Assembly: GCF_002252045.1 (NCBI RefSeq)
Contig: NZ_NEFF01000001.1
Location: forward strand, 1-64,000
Length of the DNA: 64,000 bases
Source of the DNA: Ignatzschineria sp. F8392
GTDB taxonomy: Bacteria; Pseudomonadota; Gammaproteobacteria; Cardiobacteriales; Wohlfahrtiimonadaceae
Reading direction: 5' to 3'
Part shown: positions 54,900 to 61,420 of the stretch, one piece after another
Layout of the letters: each line of letters begins with the position of its first letter
Position numbering within the stretch: the stretch's first letter is position 1
Position numbers and translations under genes: made by a program
The notes under the pieces: model-generated
Database searches by the model: none
What the model was told of the DNA's origin: nothing
Seen by the model: only the letters and a program-made list of their open reading frames with translations

Positions 54900-55874
54900 T
54901 TACTGTTGATGGAATATATGGGTTAATGCCGGCGATGCTGGGCGATTTAATAGTGCTTCAATCTTGGGCTTTAACACGTTAACTTCATGGATATGCTCGC
55001 GCATATGCTCCTCAACCTCTTCTAAATCTAAAAATTGAGAGATGACGCGAAGATAGAGCCCTTTCTCAATAGGATGGAAATATTGCTCCGGAGCATTGAT
55101 CGGCTCTTCCCGGACAAATTCTTGATATTTCGCCCAATCGAGTGGACTGTTGTTATGGGATTGCTGCTCTTTAACCCACTTTGCAAAATCTTCGTCAGAA
55201 AGTGCAGTCACTCTAAACTTCATATCGGAGTAGCCGGCACCACTATAACCATAGGATGCACCTTGATAGGTTCCTTCTTCATTGACAATCAGATAGAGGA
55301 CATTCTCCATTCCACTCATCACATCGAGCTGGGTACCAATTTGGGGGATAAAAAATGCATTCATCACTGTCTGGGAGGTGAGTCTAAATTTTAGTGGACG
55401 ATCCACAGGAAGATAGAGGGTATTAATGGTTGCAATTCCTTCTTCAGGATAGATAAAGAGCCATTGCCAATCCATCGAGACCACCTCAATGACAAGATCC
55501 TCTTTCTCAGATTCAATTCGTTTTTTCGGATTGAGATCGATGGTACTTTGAACGGTAATAAAGGTTAAAAGGGCGATAATGGCGATGGGAACTCCCCACA
55601 TGAATCGTTCCAAAATCTTCGACTCTTGCCACTCCGGTTTATAGGTTGCTTTTTTGTTCGATTCTCTAAACCACCAAGGGAAGATAACCGCCATGATGAT
55701 GCAGGGAATGATAACGATGAGCATAAGGGCTGCACTAATAATTAGTAGCCACTTCTCATACTCGGCAATCTCACCTTTCGGATTGAAGAGGGCAAGATCG
55801 CTACATCCCGTTACGACCAGGAGAGCTGTGGCGATGGCTCCTATTTTTAGCGCTTTTAAGGCAGCTTTATTCAT
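54900..55874 (-). CDS. cyoA: Cytochrome bo3 ubiquinol oxidase subunit II
   Basis: A 324-residue lipoprotein with signal peptide and lipobox VVTGC (C24), two membrane helices (about 44-66 and 90-108) and a periplasmic cupredoxin domain (VVSMDWQWLFIYPEEGIATIN, then FFIPQIGTQLDVMSGM). The CuA ligands of cytochrome c oxidases are absent, as expected for a quinol oxidase. ATG at 55874 with TAGGT upstream places the signal sequence correctly; the frame extends 14 codons further without a site. It is the first gene of the cyo operon. Confidence 0.96.
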   Translation of the reverse strand: MNKAALKALKIGAIATALLVVTGCSDLALFNPKGEIAEYEKWLLIISAALMLIVIIPCIIMAVIFPWWFRESNKKATYKPEWQESKILERFMWGVPIAIIALLTFITVQSTIDLNPKKRIESEKEDLVIEVVSMDWQWLFIYPEEGIATINTLYLPVDRPLKFRLTSQTVMNAFFIPQIGTQLDVMSGMENVLYLIVNEEGTYQGASYGYSGAGYSDMKFRVTALSDEDFAKWVKEQQSHNNSPLDWAKYQEFVREEPINAPEQYFHPIEKGLYLRVISQFLDLEEVEEHMREHIHEVNVLKPKIEALLNRPASPALTHIFHQQ

Positions 55875-56746
55875 ATCGAAATACCTATCAGCTATAAGTT
55901 TATAAAGGTAGGGCAATTATTTTTCTTCTCCATTGATACTATTTAGATGTTTATTCAGATGCATTGCATAGGCATAGCATTGGTATTGAATAGACATTGA
56001 ATAGAATCAATTGTTACCCTACAGAATTACAGATAAAGAGTTTTAAAAGAGCGATTATCCCCTATCGCTCTCCTATTAATGTAAGCCGAAAAAACATGAG
56101 ACAAAACTATAAAAAGTGAATTTCTGTTCTATATCAGGTTTTAATTTCTCTTACGATCTTCCTACTTATTAACAATAAGACGCTATCCTTAGATCAGCTC
56201 TTTGGCTCTTACAGGTCGCTTTTCGGTTAGAGGATGCCATTGATTATTTAGTAATGGAATCTATCAATTATAGAGCAATTTATCCTTGTGCTGATTGGAA
56301 ATCATTCTATAAAAAGTGATAATATAAACTAATAATATTTAAATTATCAATTTTTATTGTTAATTTATATTACAAATTTACATTATAAATTTATATTATC
56401 GTTTTAAGTAAAGTGTTAATCGGTTTCTCAACTCGCTTTCTACTCTACTCTCTCTAAATCTCACTTTTTCTGCTAATCAATTGATTAATAATGAGTAACG
56501 TATTGATGATGAATATCAATCATCCTGCGACTCCTTACCGATTGAATGAGCAAAATTGTGTTAGCTCTTGTCAGTTTTAGCTATCAGTTGCAATAAGTAT
56601 GTAGATTTTCCTTTAAAAATATAAAAAACTCAAAATAGAGATCAATAATCTTACGATTAAATCTCTATTTTGCATATTGTACTAAAGGTCTGAATCTTTA
56701 AAAGCTTTTCTTATCATACCAATTATTATTAATATTATCGGTTAAT
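55875..56746. other. Upstream region of cyoABCDE, gene-free
   Basis: An 872-bp spacer between divergent-side cyoA and the end of yheS. It has the direct repeat ATTGAATAGA at about 55986-56006, three degenerate copies of AAATTTATATTAC at about 56360-56400, a perfect 14-bp palindrome TAATCAATTGATTA at 56474-56487, and an ATTGAT/ATCAAT inverted repeat at about 56502-56520. The yheS terminator lies at its right end. No gene is recognised. Confidence 0.55.
56622..56671 (-). terminator. yheS intrinsic terminator
   Basis: An 11-bp arm (AAAATAGAGAT, 56632-56642, with ATCTCTATTTT, 56661-56671) encloses a 5-bp inner stem TAATC/GATTA. On the minus strand GAGTTTTTTATATTTTT follows. It lies about 75 bp past the gene. 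Confidence 0.85.
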
Positions 56747-58657
56747 TTAATTTTCTAGCTTTTCTGTGATCATTTCTCGTTCTTCAGCTGCATTTAGCCA
56801 TGCTTCTTCCACTGCAGCGCTCTCTGCCTCAAGTGCATTTTTATCTTGATCAAACGCTAAGATCTCTTCAGGAGATAAGGTCTCATAGCTCGCGGGGTCT
56901 CCTAATACCTGCTCAATCTCCTCGATTTTTATTGTCAATTTTTCTAATTTTTTCTCAGCTTGTTCGATCTCTTTTGTGAGGCGTCTTAATTCTGTTTGCA
57001 ATTTTTTACGCTCTTCTCGGTCGAGATGATGTTGCGGTTTTTTCTCCGCTATCGGCGCACTCTTTTCTGCACGAGATGTGGCGCGATTCTGTTCTATAAG
57101 ATATTGACGATAATCTTCTAGATCCCCTTTAAACTCTTTTAAGGATTGATGGGCAACGAGAAGAAACTGATCGCAACAGAGCTCTAAAAGGGAGGCATCA
57201 TGGGAGACCATTAATACAGCACCGCTGAAAGATTGTAGGGCAATTGCTATCGCTTCTCGCATATCGATATCGAGATGGTTGGTCGGCTCATCAAGAAGCA
57301 GAAGATTAGGCTTTTGATAGACAATTAACGCAAGGGCTAATCGTGCTTTCTCGCCCCCTGAAAAGGGGGCAATCGCTTCTAGTACTTTATCGCCATGAAA
57401 ACCGAATGAGCCTAGAAAATTACGGGCATCTTGGGTTGTTATCTGAGGATCTAATTGTGTTAAGTGCCAGATAGGGGATTCAGAGAGGGTTAAATATTCC
57501 ACTTGATGTTGAGAGAAGTAACCTACCTTAAGATGTTCTGACGCAATAATTGTTCCTGATGTTGGGATATTTTCTCCGGCGATCAGCTTAATGAGGGTTG
57601 ATTTCCCTTCACCATTTCGCCCTAAAATCCCGACGCGAGTTTCAGGGGTGATTGTAAAATTGATCTCTTTAAGAATAAAGTGGTTTTGATCATAGCTAAA
57701 GCTGACATGATCAAGACGAATAAGAGGGTCGGGTACTCTTTCGGGTTTTTGGAATTGGAAAGAGAACTCATTTTCCGCCACAACAGGGGCGATATCCTCG
57801 AGTTTTTCTAATGCTTTGACGCGGCTTTGGGCTTGCTTTGCCTTGGTCGCTTTAGCACTAAAGCGATCGATAAACTTTTGAAGATGCGCACGCGTCTTCT
57901 CATTTTTCTCAAATTGGGCTTGTTGGTGCGCTAATTTTTCTGCTTTTAAACGCAGGAATGCAGTGTAGTTGCCGCTATAAACGGTCGCTTTTTGCTGGTA
58001 GAGATGGATAATTTGAGTACAGATATTATCGAGAAAATCGCGGTCATGGGAAATAACAATTAAGATGCCGGGATACTGTTTGAGCCAATTTTCAACCCAA
58101 ACAACGGTCTCAAAGTCGAGATGGTTTGTTGGCTCATCAAGTAGCAGAATATCGGAGCGACACATTAATGCTTTGCCGATATTGAGGCGCATACGCCAAC
58201 CTCCAGAAAAATCTTTAACCGGTTTGTGGTAATCATCTACCTTAAAACCTAAACCATCGAGTAGTTGATAGGCTCTGCTATCAGCACGATAGCCATCAAT
58301 CTCTTCAATGCGAGCATAGATATGAGCAATTTGATTGGCATCATTTTGTGCAAGAGCGCTCACCTCTGCTTCACGTAGTTCTACTAACTCTGCATCTCCA
58401 CTTAAAATATATTCAAAGGCGGAGAGCTCCGTATTATGGATCTCTTGCGCGACCTCGGCAATCACCGCAGACTTAGGAATATGAATTTCCCCTTTATCAG
58501 GTTCATGACGACCGAGTATGGTATTGAAGAGGGTTGTTTTCCCTGTTCCATTTTTACCTACTAATCCGACTCGCATGCGTGGTGTGATGGAGAAGCTGAA
58601 GTTGTCAATAAGTATATTCGCATTCATGCGAATGGTGAGGCCTTGGAATTCAATCAT
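56747..58657 (-). CDS. yheS: ABC-F family ATPase YheS
   Basis: A 636-residue soluble protein with two ABC domains and no membrane part, co-linear with E. coli YheS (637 aa). ABC-F proteins act on the ribosome. The first Walker A is GKNGTGKTT (about 35-43) with signature FSGGWRMRL and LLLDEPTNHLD. The linker has FIDRFSAKATKAKQAQSR. The second Walker A is GRNGEGKST, with FSGGEKARLAL and a second LLLDEPTNHLD. The C-terminal 90 residues form a charged coiled coil (about 545-600). All catalytic motifs are intact. It appears monocistronic. Confidence 0.95.
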   Translation of the reverse strand: MIEFQGLTIRMNANILIDNFSFSITPRMRVGLVGKNGTGKTTLFNTILGRHEPDKGEIHIPKSAVIAEVAQEIHNTELSAFEYILSGDAELVELREAEVSALAQNDANQIAHIYARIEEIDGYRADSRAYQLLDGLGFKVDDYHKPVKDFSGGWRMRLNIGKALMCRSDILLLDEPTNHLDFETVVWVENWLKQYPGILIVISHDRDFLDNICTQIIHLYQQKATVYSGNYTAFLRLKAEKLAHQQAQFEKNEKTRAHLQKFIDRFSAKATKAKQAQSRVKALEKLEDIAPVVAENEFSFQFQKPERVPDPLIRLDHVSFSYDQNHFILKEINFTITPETRVGILGRNGEGKSTLIKLIAGENIPTSGTIIASEHLKVGYFSQHQVEYLTLSESPIWHLTQLDPQITTQDARNFLGSFGFHGDKVLEAIAPFSGGEKARLALALIVYQKPNLLLLDEPTNHLDIDMREAIAIALQSFSGAVLMVSHDASLLELCCDQFLLVAHQSLKEFKGDLEDYRQYLIEQNRATSRAEKSAPIAEKKPQHHLDREERKKLQTELRRLTKEIEQAEKKLEKLTIKIEEIEQVLGDPASYETLSPEEILAFDQDKNALEAESAAVEEAWLNAAEEREMITEKLEN

Positions 58658-58891
58658 AGTTAATCAGGAGATCTCTGTTGAGCTAAAATTAGGTGAAAGT
58701 AGGGTGTAAGTGAGGTTGAAATTTGAGGTTCAAGTGTGGGTTGAGATAGCGGATAAAACAGAAGCTGGAGTTGAAATTATCATACTTGTAATCGCCATGC
58801 CTATAATTGTTATGTCTGAGATAACTATCTCAGCTCAAAAGGGTAGGGAATCACGCTGTTTGATTCTATCTCTATCTTCAATAATGATTTT

Positions 58892-59749
58892 CTAGAGGGT
58901 AGAACTCTCTGCATGATTGATCGCCTGCCACATTAGAAATGCCTCTTTAGTTGCTTTAACATCATGAACTCTTAAGATTTTAGCACCTTGTTCAATACTC
59001 CAGAGCGCTACGGCAAGATTGCCGGCAAGTCGCTCTTTAGGTTCTTCTACATGAGTGATAGCACCAATAAAGCGTTTGCGAGAAACGCCGACGAGATAGG
59101 GGTATTGGCTTTTATGCGTCAATCTTCGGAGCTCTTTAAGTAGGGTGAGCTGTTCCGGGACAGATTTATCAAAGCCAAAGCCGGGATCTAAAATAATTCG
59201 TGAGGAATCTATTCCCTCGCTCACACATTTTTGGGCGACTTTTTCTAGATGTTGAAAAACGGAATGAGTCACGCCGCCAGTGAGGCGATAATCCCCTGTA
59301 ATATGCATCTTTTGGTGATCGCCTAACATATGCATCAGAATGACTGCTGCTTTAGATTCTAAAAGAGAGTCGAGTGCTTTAGGATCGCTTAATGCGGTGA
59401 CATCATTGATAATATCGACTCCAAGATCGAGCATCTGCTTCATCGTCTCTGCACGAAAGGTATCAATTGAAAGGGGGATATCAAGTTTTTGTCGAAGTAG
59501 AGATACGACAGGTCGAAGGCGTCTGATCTCCTCCTGGCTACTAATCGGGGTTGCTTTGGGATTTGTAGATTCCGCGCCGATATCGAGAATATCGGCTCCT
59601 TCCTCTAACATCTCATAAGCGCGATCTAAGGCTCGTTCAGGATCATAATAATCACCACCATCGGAGAATGAGTTAGGCGTTAAGTTGAGAATCCCCATAA
59701 TTTTGGGGGAGGAGAGATCAAGTGTTCGATCGTTAAAGGTTATATTCAT
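58892..59749 (-). CDS. folP: Dihydropteroate synthase with divergent signature
   Basis: The folate-pathway enzyme that joins p-aminobenzoate to the pterin pyrophosphate, and the sulfonamide target. In the 285-residue product from ATG 59749 the blocks are GILNLTPNSFSDGG (19-32), DIGAESTNPKATPIS (56-70), SIDTFRAETM (94-103), NDVTALSD, LMHMLGDH, LDPGFGFDKS, GVSRKRFIG and RVHDV. The usual DIGGESTRPGA is changed: GG to GA and the arginine of STRPG to asparagine, with a proline-serine segment afterward. Catalytic residues otherwise look intact. It does not neighbour ftsH or glmM here. The frame is open 13 codons upstream, but the domain starts at the chosen Met. Confidence 0.92.
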   Translation of the reverse strand: MNITFNDRTLDLSSPKIMGILNLTPNSFSDGGDYYDPERALDRAYEMLEEGADILDIGAESTNPKATPISSQEEIRRLRPVVSLLRQKLDIPLSIDTFRAETMKQMLDLGVDIINDVTALSDPKALDSLLESKAAVILMHMLGDHQKMHITGDYRLTGGVTHSVFQHLEKVAQKCVSEGIDSSRIILDPGFGFDKSVPEQLTLLKELRRLTHKSQYPYLVGVSRKRFIGAITHVEEPKERLAGNLAVALWSIEQGAKILRVHDVKATKEAFLMWQAINHAESSTL

Positions 59750-59838
59750 ATGTTCTCTACTTTCGTTATAACAATTAGTCATATCCATAAGTCATACTCA
59801 TTAGTTGTATCAACTCATTTGAGTCAATCCATTTGAGA

Positions 59839-59864
59839 GAAAAAAGATGGCAAAAGCCATCTTT
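59839..59864 (-). terminator. hem operon terminator (bidirectional shape)
   Basis: AAAGATGGC (59843-59851) pairs with GCCATCTTT (59856-59864) around AAAA. On the minus strand six T residues follow; on the plus strand CTTTTTT follows. It lies about 80 bp past hemY. Confidence 0.92.
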
Positions 59865-59944
59865 CTTTTTTATAGATTTTTGCAACTCTTTGCTTCTCTC
59901 TCAAATAGTGATTTCTCTTTTAGAAATAAGCCGTTTTGAGAAGA

Positions 59945-61420
59945 TTAGAGGTGGCGACGAGGATCGTAATTATTATTGATATGGGGATCTTGTTCGCCTA
60001 GATCTTCACTTTCATGAGAAGCGTTGATGCCCTCTTCTTGCGTTGTTGAAGCTTTCTCCTGCTGATCCTCTTTGTTTACGTTCTCTTTCGCATTAGAGAA
60101 CTCTCCATCAGCAATCTCTTCATCTCCCTTTTTATGGGAGATTTTATCAACAGAAGAGATTAAAAGATCGCCATCAACCCGTTTAACATCTTTCGGGCGT
60201 TCATCAAAAGCGAGCGCCATCGCTTCTTTAAAGAACTCTAATGCACTCTTATCATCATTCTGAATCAACTTAATTTCACCAATTAAGCGATAAGCTTTTA
60301 CAAATTGGGGATCGAGTTGAATAGTTTTTTGAAGGTGAGTCATCGCTTCATCATATTGCTGGTTTCGAAAAAGCATATGTGCAAGAGTATATTGTGTAAT
60401 GGCACTATCTGGTACATCTGCGTTAAACTTTTTAGCATGATGAAGGAGTTTTTGCTGATCGCCACGATAGAGGTGACCATAAGCTAAGATCAGCATCTCA
60501 TTGTGTGAGCGATTGATCTCTTTTCGAAGAATTTCTTCAGCACGCTTTGTATCCCCCACATCAAGTAAGCGATTAGCATAGGCGATGAGTAGCGCAGGCT
60601 CATGTTGGAGATGTTTAGGAAGGCGACCCCAGACGAGGCGTAATTGATCAGAATCTTTACTAATTTGACTTGCATACTCAAAGAGTGCTTTGTAAACATT
60701 CTCTGTATATTGATCGATCTCTTCACTAGGCGTTAAGCGAGGTAGTGCTTTTTGCAGATTGGGAAGAAGTCTAAATAGCGCCTCATTTTTACCCTGCTTC
60801 TGCAATGCAACGGCAAGAAGTAGTGTTGCGTAGTGGTTTTTTTCTCGTTCTAAGAGGGTATTTAGAAGAAGTTCAGCCTTCTCATTCTCATCAGCCTCCA
60901 AGAGAAGTTCTGCACGCTGTACCTCTGCTAACTCACGATCATGCTCTGAATCTGAGAGATCGATCTCACGAAGATAGCGATCTCTTTTCTCCATATTGCC
61001 GGAAAGTTGAGCTGCTCGCGCTGCGCCCACATAGCAGAGATTTTTACTTTTACTTCCTTTTGCCGCTAGTAAGAAGAGATCTTCTGCCACTTTGGGGCGA
61101 TTTTCAAGAAGTGCGAGTTCTGCTTCCGCAAATTGTTTATCTGCAATTCTCGCGCGACGATTGAGTCGAAAATGACGCATAATCTTCGGCGTTCTAATAA
61201 TTGTGATGATCAGTCGAATCACAACATAGATGATGAGAATAGAGACTGCAGCAAGTAACAAGCCTCCGACAATTGTGGTATGAATTGTTTTAGGACCAAT
61301 GATGGGGAAGGAGCCTGTAATGAGAACCTGTCCTGTATCATCTTTGACAACAAAGAAGAGGAGAATGGCTAAAATCGGAATAAGAATAATCCAACCGATT
61401 GTTTTAAGAAATCTACCCAT
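59945..61420 (-). CDS. hemY: HemY family TPR membrane protein
   Basis: A 491-residue protein with two N-terminal membrane helices (about 8-25 and 48-72), like E. coli HemY, followed by a cytoplasmic/periplasmic TPR region (about 90-400) with repeats such as QYTLAHMLFRNQQYDEAMTHLQKTIQLDP. A polar acidic C-terminal tail of about 75 residues is longer than in E. coli (398 aa total). Proteobacterial HemY is linked to the late heme operon but is not protoporphyrinogen oxidase; its exact role is not settled. Its ATG overlaps the HemX stop by one base (TAATG), so it is translationally coupled. Confidence 0.9.
   Translation of the reverse strand: MGRFLKTIGWIILIPILAILLFFVVKDDTGQVLITGSFPIIGPKTIHTTIVGGLLLAAVSILIIYVVIRLIITIIRTPKIMRHFRLNRRARIADKQFAEAELALLENRPKVAEDLFLLAAKGSKSKNLCYVGAARAAQLSGNMEKRDRYLREIDLSDSEHDRELAEVQRAELLLEADENEKAELLLNTLLEREKNHYATLLLAVALQKQGKNEALFRLLPNLQKALPRLTPSEEIDQYTENVYKALFEYASQISKDSDQLRLVWGRLPKHLQHEPALLIAYANRLLDVGDTKRAEEILRKEINRSHNEMLILAYGHLYRGDQQKLLHHAKKFNADVPDSAITQYTLAHMLFRNQQYDEAMTHLQKTIQLDPQFVKAYRLIGEIKLIQNDDKSALEFFKEAMALAFDERPKDVKRVDGDLLISSVDKISHKKGDEEIADGEFSNAKENVNKEDQQEKASTTQEEGINASHESEDLGEQDPHINNNYDPRRHL

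Noticed and set aside
58710-58895. Plus-strand open frame between folP and yheS
   Set aside because: Short, without a start signal, and overlapping the folP end; composition looks non-coding.
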